NCBI RefSeq assembly: GCF_963678245.1
Contig: NZ_OY782768.1
Span: 1 to 64,000 of the forward strand
Source: an uncultured Sunxiuqinia sp.
GTDB taxonomy: Bacteria > Bacteroidota > Bacteroidia > Bacteroidales > Prolixibacteraceae
DNA length: 64,000 nt
Direction of reading: 5' to 3'
Of this stretch, positions 46,571-54,079 are shown piece by piece. Each line of letters opens with the position of its first letter. Within the stretch, counting starts at the first letter, position 1. The notes under the pieces were generated by a model. The model did no database searches. It saw only the letters and a list, made by a program, of their open reading frames with translations, and was not told the origin of the DNA. Position numbers and translations under genes: made by a program.

Positions 46571-47209
46571 TTAATCCATCAAAAACCTGTTAACCCCAGT
46601 AGAATAGTCGTTTTCGAAAATAGCAGAACACAATCTTTCATACTGATTCTCATCGTCGACGAAATCAATTTTAGTGGTATCAATAATCAAAATCGGGAAC
46701 TCATTTTGTCTTTTGAAGAACGAAAAATAACCGGCTCTGATTTTCTCTAAATAATCGGGATCGATGTTTCGTTCATAATCTCGTCCTCGTTTCTTTATAT
46801 TCTGAAGCAATTTATCGACATCGGAATGCAAATAAACATACAAATCGGGCTTTGGAAGTTTATCGTAAATAATCGTGAAAAACCGCTCGTACAGCAAGTA
46901 CTCATCTCGGGAAAGTGTGTTTTGAGCGAAAATCAGAGACTTCATGAAATAATAGTCCGAAATCAAAAAAGAGCTGAACAGTTCAAACTCGCGAATATTG
47001 TTTTTCAGCTGATTATAGCGATCTGCCAAAAAAGACATTTCGAGCGGGAAAGCAAACTTTTCTTGGTCTTCATAAAATTTGGGTAAAAAGGGGTTATCCT
47101 CAAATCCCTCAAGTAATTTCCGCGCTCCATACTGTTTGGCAATACGGTTTACCAATGTAGTTTTTCCCGAACCAATATTTCCTTCAATGACTAAATAGTT
47201 GATCTTCAT
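46571..47209 (-). CDS. Deoxynucleoside kinase
   Basis: The 212-residue protein phosphorylates deoxynucleosides for salvage. The start at 47207-47209 (MKINYLVIEGNIGSGKT) is chosen over an in-frame ATG 39 codons upstream because the P-loop GNIGSGKT then sits at residues 10-17, as in the family. Also visible are FLADRYNQL, a DRY-like core, and the lid KKRGRDYERNID. The upstream DNA is a patchwork: a copy of the 3' end of the prolyl oligopeptidase gene lies at 47287-47400. A second, diverged copy of this gene's 5' part lies at 51256-51357. Confidence 0.9.
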   Translation of the reverse strand: MKINYLVIEGNIGSGKTTLVNRIAKQYGARKLLEGFEDNPFLPKFYEDQEKFAFPLEMSFLADRYNQLKNNIREFELFSSFLISDYYFMKSLIFAQNTLSRDEYLLYERFFTIIYDKLPKPDLYVYLHSDVDKLLQNIKKRGRDYERNIDPDYLEKIRAGYFSFFKRQNEFPILIIDTTKIDFVDDENQYERLCSAIFENDYSTGVNRFLMD

Positions 47210-47286
47210 AACAAAAAAATTCCGAAAGCATTTTAACTTCCGGAACATAAAAGTACAATATTTCCTGTTGAATAATAAACTCAGGA

Positions 47287-47400
47287 CTACATCTTCATTC
47301 CTAAATGATAAAAGAGAAATGACCACACATCCGTGTATTCTTCAATCACTTTAGCAGTGGGTTTTCCGGCTCCATGCCCCGCTTTTACATCTATGCGAAT
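47287..47400 (-). pseudogene. Fragment of the 3' end of a prolyl oligopeptidase gene
   Basis: It encodes the last 37 residues of the enzyme at 51377-53482 ([19 protein letters not shown] region, ending GMKM and TAG). The peptide is identical to that of the intact gene, but about a dozen bases differ, nearly all in third positions. It ends abruptly at 47400 where REP and RAYT DNA begins. Confidence 0.85.
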
Positions 47401-47409
47401 CCCGCCTGT

Positions 47410-47439
47410 CCCTCGTTTGAGCGAAGCGGAAACGAGGGG
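47410..47439. repeat. REP element 1 next to the transposase gene
   Basis: CCCTCGTTT and AAACGAGGG frame the loop GAGCGAAGCGG. A second small stem, GAGTT/AACTC, follows at 47451-47463 just before the RAYT stop codon. The same pair follows the second RAYT gene. Confidence 0.75.
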
Positions 47440-47466
47440 TTCGCTGTCCTGAGTTTGTAACTCATT

Positions 47467-48018
47467 TCACAATGTTGTTTGGACATTCACAAATCCTTTT
47501 TCCCCGGCATAATCTCTTGCCGAACTGTAAAGATAATCTTCTGCCCGTGAAACAATCATTGCGCGGACCGGATTTTCATGCGTATAATTAATCCGTTGCT
47601 CAATCAATCTCGTATTATCCAGCAAAATGGCATGGTTTGTTTCCTGACAAAATTTATAGGTTTTGATTCTGTTATCAAACTTTCCGGTATACCGAAAGCG
47701 GTACAGCATCCATTCCTTCCGGCTTTCTCCTTGATTTTCAACAATAGCTTCAATGATGGCTTTACTAGTAAACTTCTTAAAATCCCGGAGAATGTCCGGC
47801 AACAAATGCCCTTCTTTTGCCCTTACTATTAAATGCACATGATTTGTCATGATGCACCAGGCAAATAGTTCAAGTCCTTTGTGTTTCTGACAATAATCCA
47901 AGTTCTCAACTAAAATGTTCTTGTACTCATTGCGCGTAAAAACATCTACCCACCCTTGAACAGCAAAGGACACGAAATAAACTCCATCAGCATTATGAAA
48001 CTTATACTTACGGCTCAT
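47467..48018 (-). CDS. REP-associated tyrosine transposase (RAYT, TnpA-REP)
   Basis: The 183-residue Y1 HUH-type transposase acts on REP hairpins at the single-strand level. It starts MSRKYKFHNADGVYFVSF; the HUH motif is in CIMTNHVHLIV and the likely catalytic Tyr in the YLYSSARDY region. It is flanked by a REP hairpin downstream. Its 3' half and the following REP are nearly identical (about 99%) to those of the broken copy at 48894-49445, while the 5' halves are much more different. Confidence 0.9.
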   Translation of the reverse strand: MSRKYKFHNADGVYFVSFAVQGWVDVFTRNEYKNILVENLDYCQKHKGLELFAWCIMTNHVHLIVRAKEGHLLPDILRDFKKFTSKAIIEAIVENQGESRKEWMLYRFRYTGKFDNRIKTYKFCQETNHAILLDNTRLIEQRINYTHENPVRAMIVSRAEDYLYSSARDYAGEKGFVNVQTTL

Positions 48019-48120
48019 TGAGTTTTGTACTAATAAGGCAAAGATAAGAAGACAACCCGGAAGTTATAATATCTTAACTGGCTTAGCCCAACAAAGCACG
48101 GATCACAGATCCGCGCTAGC

Positions 48121-48237
48121 GGGGGGTATCCGGTAAAGATAACCACTGCTGGTGTCATAATCGTACTGTTCATACTCCGTAGTTCCGTTAAAATATTTGC
48201 GGTACAGGCGGCCTTTGCTGTCGTATTCAAAAGTAAT
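48121..48237 (-). pseudogene. RHS/YD-repeat protein fragment
   Basis: Thirty-nine codons without a start read ITFEYDSKGRLYRKYF then NGTTEYEQYDYDTSSGYLYR, clear YD-repeat sequence of RHS proteins. An in-frame TAA precedes it and a stop follows soon after. Next to it, CGGATC ACA GATCCG (48102-48116) is another short palindrome. It is a relic of a polymorphic-toxin delivery gene. Confidence 0.75.
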
Positions 48238-48309
48238 TTATAAGAAGCTACCCTGCAACTGCCTGATAGCTTCTTTGGTTTGTTAAATTACTTTCTCACA
48301 TATTGTCTA

Positions 48310-48720
48310 TTAAAGATTTTGCCAATCAACTGTGCTATATAAGTAAATAGAACAAACCAGACTAACCATTATCAGTAGTGAAACAAAAATTACACAAAAG
48401 ATTCCGAACCGATCCTTCTTTTTATTAAGTCCCTCAAACATCAGGATTTTGTCCTTCCATTTTCCTTTATGTAAAAAATAAAAGTGATTAAACGCATAAA
48501 CGGACATGCTCCCAATTATGGGTAAAGTTGCTGATTCAGGTAATAGATCCAGTTTAAATTTGTACATAAAAAAACCGTAAATTGACAATAATACAAAACC
48601 AGTTAACAAACAAATCGTTATCACTGCTTTCCAATCACTCCACCAACGAGAGGGAGCGTTTTCCCAGAATCGATAAATGACATAAAAAAAGTAATCATAA
48701 ATCTTTTGTACCGTTCCCAT
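48310..48720 (-). CDS. Small three-helix membrane protein, candidate toxin immunity protein
   Basis: The 136-residue protein has three hydrophobic segments (AVITICLLTGFVLLSIYGFF; LPIIGSMSVYAF; FGIFCVIFVSLLIMVSLVC). No family is recognised. The ATG at 48718-48720 lies 2 bases after the stop codon of a toxin-tip remnant (48723-48821), the layout of an RHS toxin with its immunity gene. Membrane immunity proteins often guard against pore-forming or envelope-active toxins. A 9-base-pair hairpin (48242-48275) follows the gene. Role inferred from position. Confidence 0.6.
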   Translation of the reverse strand: MGTVQKIYDYFFYVIYRFWENAPSRWWSDWKAVITICLLTGFVLLSIYGFFMYKFKLDLLPESATLPIIGSMSVYAFNHFYFLHKGKWKDKILMFEGLNKKKDRFGIFCVIFVSLLIMVSLVCSIYLYSTVDWQNL

Positions 48721-48722
48721 TA

Positions 48723-48821
48723 TCAATACCCTCCAATATCTTTATACATATTCCAGCTTGGACCTAATATGTTCTGATTTTTTTGAATTAGCCTGCTTTG
48801 ATCATTAATAGTGCCACCCCG
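48723..48821 (-). pseudogene. C-terminal remnant of an RHS-type toxin tip
   Basis: A 32-codon start-less frame ends KNQNILGPSWNMYKDIGGY and a TGA, immediately before the membrane protein gene. The sequence looks like the end of a secreted toxin tip. Everything upstream is replaced by a REP element and the second RAYT gene. Confidence 0.5.
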
Positions 48822-48835
48822 CTACCCCCGAACTG

Positions 48836-48866
48836 CCCCTCGTTTGAGCGAAGCGGAAACGAGGGG
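48836..48866. repeat. REP element 2
   Basis: CCCCTCGTTT and AAACGAGGGG form a perfect 10-base-pair stem with loop GAGCGAAGCGG. It has the same sequence and position relative to the RAYT stop as REP element 1. Confidence 0.8.
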
Positions 48867-48893
48867 TTCGCTGTCCTGAGTTTGTAACTCATT

Positions 48894-49445
48894 TCACAAT
48901 GTTGTTTGGACATTTACAAATCCTTTTTCCCCGGCATAATCTCTTGCCGAACTGTAAAGATAATCTTCTGCCCGTGAAACAATCATTGCGCGGACCGGAT
49001 TTTCATGCGTATAATTAATCCGTTGCTCAATCAATCTCGTATTATCCAGCAAAATGGCATGGTTTGTTTCCTGACAAAATTTATAGGTTTTGATTCTGTT
49101 ATCAAACTTTCCGGCATACCGAAAGCGGTACAACATCCATTCTTTTCGGCTTTCCGGTTCTTTTTCAATCATCTTCAAAATTGTCTTTGAAGTGAACTTC
49201 TTAAAATCCCGGATTATATCGCTTATCCTGAAATGTTCTTTTGCCTGGCAAACTAAATGCAAGTGGTTTGACATTAGGCTTCAGGCAAACAATTCCAGTC
49301 CTTTGTTTTCGATGCAATAGTTTAAGGAATCAGCTATAACAACTTTGTATTCTTTTCGTGTAAAGACATCAATCCAGTCAATTACCGTAAAGGTTAAAAA
49401 GTATAGGCCATTTTGATCGGTGATAAAATAGTTGTCGGCAGACAT
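48894..49445 (-). pseudogene. RAYT transposase gene broken by an in-frame stop
   Basis: From the ATG at 49443-49445 the frame has the same length as the intact copy (552 bases). At the codon before the HUH segment, where the intact copy has Trp (ELFAWCIMTNHVH), this copy has TGA (GLELFA-stop-SLMSNHLHL). A shorter product from the ATG at 49274 would keep the HUH motif but lack the N-terminal part. The 3' 300 bases match the first RAYT almost exactly. Confidence 0.85.
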
Positions 49446-49753
49446 TTTTAATTGAAAGATATTAAGAAATGCTTCTCAATGCAATACGTCTGTGTATTGT
49501 CGTTACAAACGACGACCAGCTTACCCCTCGTCAACGCTCACGCTAAGACGAGGGGTAGGTGGGGCAAACTTTTGCTTTTGCAAAGCAAGGCACGGGACAC
49601 AGACCAGCGCCAGTAAGGAGATAAAATAGTTGTCGGCAGACGTTTTTAATTGAAAGATATTAAGAAATGCTTTTCAATGCAATACGGCTGTGTATTGTCG
49701 TTACAAACGACCATCAGCTTACCCCTCGTCACCGCTAACGCTAAGACGAGGGG
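49422..49753. repeat. Two 134-base direct repeats each ending in a REP hairpin
   Basis: 49422-49555 and 49620-49753 are about 94% identical. Each contains the first bases and upstream region of the RAYT gene and ends with CCCCTCGTC/GACGAGGGG (REP elements at 49524-49555 and 49722-49753). In the second copy the RAYT start codon is lost. The 64 bases between them contain a degraded GCACGG-type palindrome. Confidence 0.8.
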
Positions 49754-49796
49754 GCTTAAATACTTCTTTAATAAAAATATTGCTGCTCTATAAAGT

Positions 49797-49824
49797 AAAA
49801 AAGCCCGATTGCTCGGGCTTTTTT
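49797..49824 (-). terminator. Terminator of the CXXCG immunity gene
   Basis: AAAAAAGCCCGA, loop TTGC, TCGGGCTTTTTT: a strong hairpin with T-run directly after the immunity gene on the minus strand. Confidence 0.85.
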
Positions 49825-49827
49825 ATT

Positions 49828-50484
49828 TCAATCTATTTTGATTACATCAAATTTGAGATTTTCAAGTCTTTCTTCTTCTAATACAATTTTTAATCGCTCA
49901 CTCACAATCAACATTGGTCGAGCATATCTTACAACCAAATTTCCTTTAGCCTCTCTGTTAGATAACCCCATATGCTCCCATGAGTTAAAAAAGTCACTTT
50001 GTTTTTTTAAGTCTAAATTTAAATCACTATAATTTAATTCTAATGGGATTACTTTCGTTGGTATATTTTTTTCTAAATCTCCAATGATAACATCATTAAA
50101 ATATCCATTTCTTTTGCACGTTTGACATTGACTATCTATTATCAAACCACTAAAATTAGTTGTTTTAGGAAAACTCAGCTCTGTATACAAATGATAAAAA
50201 GTTAATTGATTATTCTTAAAATCAACAACTTTATCCAGGTCGCCGATTTTAATTCCCTTCTCAACCAATTTAATATGTAATTCCTCTGAAATTAAATAGT
50301 CCCCATCAACTGTCTGAAAAAAATTCTTCTTAGCCTTATTTAACTTCTTTGTTTTCAAAGAGCCTGATAATTTGGCTCCAGTACCGCAAGTTTCACAAGC
50401 TTCATCTAAAATATATTCAGTAGAACAGCTTTCCCCACTTTCTCCAATGGGTTTTCCTGTATATGTTATTACAAAATATTCCAT
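49828..50484 (-). CDS. Double-CXXCG-type candidate immunity protein
   Basis: The protein is 218 residues from the ATG at 50482-50484 (MEYFVITYTGK). It has two zinc-knuckle-like pairs: CETCG near residue 29 and CQTCKRNGYF near residue 126. This resembles the double-CXXCG family known as SitI6 immunity proteins in Myxococcus, whose partner toxins carry an AHH nuclease domain. The gene upstream (7 bases away) encodes just such an AHH-containing tip, so pairing is supported on both sides. The family name is recalled, not searched. It appears intact and has its own terminator. Confidence 0.7.
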   Translation of the reverse strand: MEYFVITYTGKPIGESGESCSTEYILDEACETCGTGAKLSGSLKTKKLNKAKKNFFQTVDGDYLISEELHIKLVEKGIKIGDLDKVVDFKNNQLTFYHLYTELSFPKTTNFSGLIIDSQCQTCKRNGYFNDVIIGDLEKNIPTKVIPLELNYSDLNLDLKKQSDFFNSWEHMGLSNREAKGNLVVRYARPMLIVSERLKIVLEEERLENLKFDVIKID

Positions 50485-50491
50485 CACAATA

Positions 50492-51250
50492 TTAATATAA
50501 GAATTTAACAACTAAATCAATCCATTCAGGATAATTACTATATGCTTGTTTATAGGCATTTATAAGCTGGGGTTTTGTATATGTTTGACCATACGGTAAA
50601 AGCTGTTGCAAAGTCTTTGTCATGGCTGCATGGTCTGTTCGACTTAAAATGACAGAAGGAGCATTCTTTGTAGACATCATTAATCTTCTTAAATGACGGA
50701 CTTCAACTAAATGGTGTGCTTGAATTGCACCTTTGTATCCTCTCGTCATCTTTGCAAGCTTAGCATAAGTTCCAAGCTTACCTATTCCAGGAGTTGGAGT
50801 AACCCCCATAATTGGAGCCAAACCTGTTGCTTTTCCATCTATATTGTAATGATAACCATCAATATTGCCACCTGTCCAGAAATACTTAGCTCCTCCCCAA
50901 AAACCACTAAAGTTTTGGTCGGGTGCCCCATCTAATAAAGACATTGTTCCCCTTGGGAATTCGCATGCCAAGCTTGCCCATAGGTCTGTCTTACATTATT
51001 AAGTTCATCATTAACTTTTTGTTCGGCATTACTTCTGTCAATATTTCCAGTATTAAACACTTCTTGTCCGTTTATCTTAACATTTGCATTTACTTCACCT
51101 TCTCCATTTAAGGTACCACCAACACCAACACCAACACCAACAGGAGGTACCCAATCAGGCACCATCGAATTAAGGCCATTTTCATACTCTCCGGATTTAT
51201 GGTTATATCCGCCATTTAATTTTCGCCAAAACCAATCATACCCATCACCA
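50492..51250 (-). pseudogene. RHS toxin tip with AHH nuclease-like domain, truncated and frameshifted
   Basis: The upstream frame (to about 50957) reads DGYDWFWRKLNGGYN, a typical RHS tail, then PPVGVGVGVGG from a CCAACA hexamer repeat and GQAWHANSQG. The toxin part continues in another frame: MSLLDGAPDQNFSGF and QAHHLVEVRHLRRL, an AHH-type HNH nuclease motif, ending at 50492. The shift lies around 50945-50965. No start or RHS core is present; the left side joins a kinase gene fragment at about 51250. An ATG at 50942-50944 could still start a free toxin domain. Confidence 0.7.
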
Positions 51251-51255
51251 ATGGA

Positions 51256-51357
51256 GTAAAAAGGGATTATCCTCAAATCCCTCGAGCAATTTCCTGGCTC
51301 CAAAGTCCTTGGCAATACGGTTCACCAGGGTCGTTTTACCCGATCCAATATTTCCTG
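51256..51357 (-). pseudogene. Fragment of a deoxynucleoside kinase gene
   Basis: It encodes IGSGKTTLVNRIAK and KLLEGFEDNPFL, the P-loop and following residues of the kinase at 46571-47209. It differs from that gene at about 17% of bases but in only two amino acids. It joins the tail region of the prolyl oligopeptidase gene on one side and RHS DNA on the other. Confidence 0.85.
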
Positions 51358-51376
51358 TTGAATAATAAACTCAGAA

Positions 51377-53482
51377 TTACATCTTCATTCCTAAATGATA
51401 AAAGAGAAATGACCACACATCCGTGTATTCTTCAATCACTTTGGCGGTTGGTTTTCCGGCTCCGTGTCCAGCTTTCACATCAATGCGTATTAACGTTGGC
51501 ATTGGCCCGGTGTGATACTCCTGCAAGCGGGCAATGTATTTAAACGAGTGCGCGGGAACAACCCGGTCATCATGATCGGCAGTTGTTACCAGCACCGCCG
51601 GATAGTCAACTCCCTTTCGGATATTGTGATACGGCGAATAGTGATACAAGTAATCGAACATTTCCTGATTATCTTCGCTGGTTCCATAATCGCCAGCCCA
51701 AGCCCATCCAATTGTAAATTTATGAAACCGGAGCATGTCCATTACGCCAACAGCCGGTAAAGCGACTTTAAATAAATCGGGACGTTGATTGACTACTGCT
51801 CCAACCAACAAACCACCATTCGATCCGCCCATCAAGGCCAGTTTTTCTTTTGAAGTATATTTCTCAGCAATCAAATGTTCGGCAGCCGCAATGCAATCGT
51901 CAAACACATTTTGCTTATTCAGCTTTGTTCCTGCCTGATGCCAATCCTCACCATACTCGCCACCTCCACGTAAATTTACCACAGCATAAACTCCTCCATT
52001 CTGCATAAAAGCCATCCGGGTGGCCGAAAATGTCGGTGTCAGGCTGATATTAAATCCACCATAACCATACAACAAGGTAGGATTATCGCCATCCAACTCA
52101 ATTCCCTTTTTGTGCACAATAAACATCGGAACACGCGTTCCATCCTTCGATTCGAAAAACTCTTGTTTTACCACAAAATCATCTGGATTAAACGTTACTT
52201 CAGGGCGATAAAACAGCTCCGATTCCTTTTTATTGAAATCGTACTGATAAATTTCGCCCGGGGTATTATACGATGAATAGCTATAAAGAGCAACGGATTC
52301 ATCCTTTTTACCAGAGAAACCGCCAACACTGCCAATTCCGGGTAATTCTATTTCATATTCATAGGTGCCATCATAATTATAAATCTCGACTACACTGTGT
52401 GCATCCTCCATGTAATTGGCTACAATTTTGCCACCCACAAAACTTGTCCCTTCCAGTATTTCATCTCCTTCCGGAATAACCTCAACCCAATCTTTCTCTT
52501 CGGGTTTGTTGATATTGATCTTCAACAGGCGATACTTGGGTGCGTTATAATTGGTCAGCACAAATAGATCTTCGCCAATATTTTCCTGAACATGAAACTC
52601 ATAGTTGATTTCTTCCATCAATGGAATGTAATCCGCGCCTTTTTTTGTCAGATCTTTAACCGACAATGCATTCCCATGAGAAGCCTCGCTCATTGAGATT
52701 AACAGGAAGCGCTTATCATCCGTAATTCCAGCTCCAAACATGCGATTCGGATTTTTATCATCTTTCCTAATCAACTGATCATCGTTCTGCGGAGTGCCTA
52801 ACTTGTGATAGTAAATCTTTTGGTATTGATTGGATCCAGACAGCTCGTCTCCTTCATTCGGCTCATCATAAGCACTATAGTAAAACCCATTATCGAACCA
52901 CGCCAAACCTGAGAATTTCACCCACTCAATATGGTCACTCAGCGTCTCTCCTGTCTCAATATCTTTTACAAAAATCTCATTCCAATCGGAACCAGATTTG
53001 GCGACCATGTAAACGAGGTATTTCCCATCCTCGGACAGCTCAGTCCCGGACAAAGCGATCGTTCCGTCTTCTGAAAAGGTATTCGGATCCAAAACAACCT
53101 GAGCCTTTTCATTCAACGCCTCAGTTATGTAAAGCACGTTTTGATTTTGAAGACCATCATTCTTGAAAAAGAAATATTTACCGGCCTTTTTAAATGGTGT
53201 CCCGTGCCTCGGATAGTCCATCAGCTTGGTTAGCTGCTGCTTGATTTCTTCACGATTGGGTAACGAGTTCAGATAATCAAAAGTGACGTTGTTTTGAGCT
53301 TTCACCCATTCGGCTGTTTCTTCCGAATTGTCATCTTCCAACCAACGATATGGATCTTCAACAACGGTTTCGAAGTAAGTATCTTTAACATCTCCTTTTT
53401 GGGTGACAGGATAGTCAATGGTTTTTTTCTTACTGCAAGAACACATCAATACTAAGAATAAAATGTAGTTTAATTTTGTCAT
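51377..53482 (-). CDS. Prolyl oligopeptidase family serine peptidase (S9A) lipoprotein
   Basis: The 701-residue enzyme cleaves short proline-containing peptides. It has a lipoprotein signal (LVLMCSC, Cys near 16), so it acts in the envelope. A seven-bladed propeller (about 70-420) precedes the alpha/beta hydrolase domain with nucleophile Ser in GGSNGGLL (near residue 553), Asp in ADHDDRVVP (near 637) and His in KAGHGAGKP (near 673). The gene is intact, but the last 37 codons are duplicated at 47287-47400. Confidence 0.95.
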   Translation of the reverse strand: MTKLNYILFLVLMCSCSKKKTIDYPVTQKGDVKDTYFETVVEDPYRWLEDDNSEETAEWVKAQNNVTFDYLNSLPNREEIKQQLTKLMDYPRHGTPFKKAGKYFFFKNDGLQNQNVLYITEALNEKAQVVLDPNTFSEDGTIALSGTELSEDGKYLVYMVAKSGSDWNEIFVKDIETGETLSDHIEWVKFSGLAWFDNGFYYSAYDEPNEGDELSGSNQYQKIYYHKLGTPQNDDQLIRKDDKNPNRMFGAGITDDKRFLLISMSEASHGNALSVKDLTKKGADYIPLMEEINYEFHVQENIGEDLFVLTNYNAPKYRLLKININKPEEKDWVEVIPEGDEILEGTSFVGGKIVANYMEDAHSVVEIYNYDGTYEYEIELPGIGSVGGFSGKKDESVALYSYSSYNTPGEIYQYDFNKKESELFYRPEVTFNPDDFVVKQEFFESKDGTRVPMFIVHKKGIELDGDNPTLLYGYGGFNISLTPTFSATRMAFMQNGGVYAVVNLRGGGEYGEDWHQAGTKLNKQNVFDDCIAAAEHLIAEKYTSKEKLALMGGSNGGLLVGAVVNQRPDLFKVALPAVGVMDMLRFHKFTIGWAWAGDYGTSEDNQEMFDYLYHYSPYHNIRKGVDYPAVLVTTADHDDRVVPAHSFKYIARLQEYHTGPMPTLIRIDVKAGHGAGKPTAKVIEEYTDVWSFLFYHLGMKM

Positions 53483-53537
53483 GATAATATCTCTTCAAGC
53501 TTTTCTTAAGCTATCTGTAATGAACCTGTCGGAAATA

Positions 53538-54023
53538 TTACAGTATTTTTTGATTCGCTCTGATTTTGGCATCTTTCTGTCCTCCGACAAACTGCCCAAC
53601 AAGCAATCCAACGACCAACGGCGGAATAATAAAAAACCAGCGGTCGATCGAGGAAAAGAAGAAGCTTGTCAACAAACCTAAAACTCCACCAATCAGCGTA
53701 TAAAAAAAGCTCAATGAATAGCGATAGAAAAATGGTGGGTAAAAACCATGTTCCTTTTTCATATGCCGGGCCAACCGGTCAATGTGTCGATCGTAATTTC
53801 GTCGGTCTTTTCCAGTGTTATTAACCGCATTGCTAATCGTGTTCACTTGTAGTTCTATTTCTTTCTGAAATTGCTGGCATTGATCACAATCCCTCGAAAA
53901 ATCGTCAACACGCTTTACCATTCGCAGGTATTCAGCAACGCGCAAAAAACGCAGGTCGCTATCTTTTGTACCTGACAACTTTTGCTCAATATCGGCGGAA
54001 ATTTTTTGACTCCATTCACCCAT
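53538..54023 (-). CDS. Hypothetical protein with C-terminal membrane hairpin
   Basis: In this 161-residue protein the first 105 residues are charged and helical, possibly coiled-coil, with a CDQC pair (DFSRDCDQCQQF). Two hydrophobic segments follow (FFYTLIGGVLGLLTSFFF and WFFIIPPLVVGLLVGQFVGG). No family is recognised. It follows pnp in the same direction after a terminator and precedes the peptidase gene by 55 bases. Confidence 0.7.
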   Translation of the reverse strand: MGEWSQKISADIEQKLSGTKDSDLRFLRVAEYLRMVKRVDDFSRDCDQCQQFQKEIELQVNTISNAVNNTGKDRRNYDRHIDRLARHMKKEHGFYPPFFYRYSLSFFYTLIGGVLGLLTSFFFSSIDRWFFIIPPLVVGLLVGQFVGGQKDAKIRANQKIL

Positions 54024-54036
54024 AACTAATGAAAAA

Positions 54037-54059
54037 AAATGCCCGACAAGCGGGCATTT
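54037..54059 (-). terminator. Terminator after pnp
   Basis: AAATGCCCG, loop ACAAG, CGGGCATTT, then a T-run on the minus strand. It lies 20 bases after the pnp stop codon. Confidence 0.75.
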
Positions 54060-54079
54060 ATATAAATTTAAACGTTGAA

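Noticed and set aside
47210-47326. N-terminal extension of the deoxynucleoside kinase
   Set aside because: The extra 39 codons overlap the duplicated peptidase tail and its downstream DNA; the P-loop position fits the shorter form.
49422-49753. CRISPR array
   Set aside because: Only two long repeats with a single spacer-like gap, both ending in REP hairpins; no cas genes nearby.
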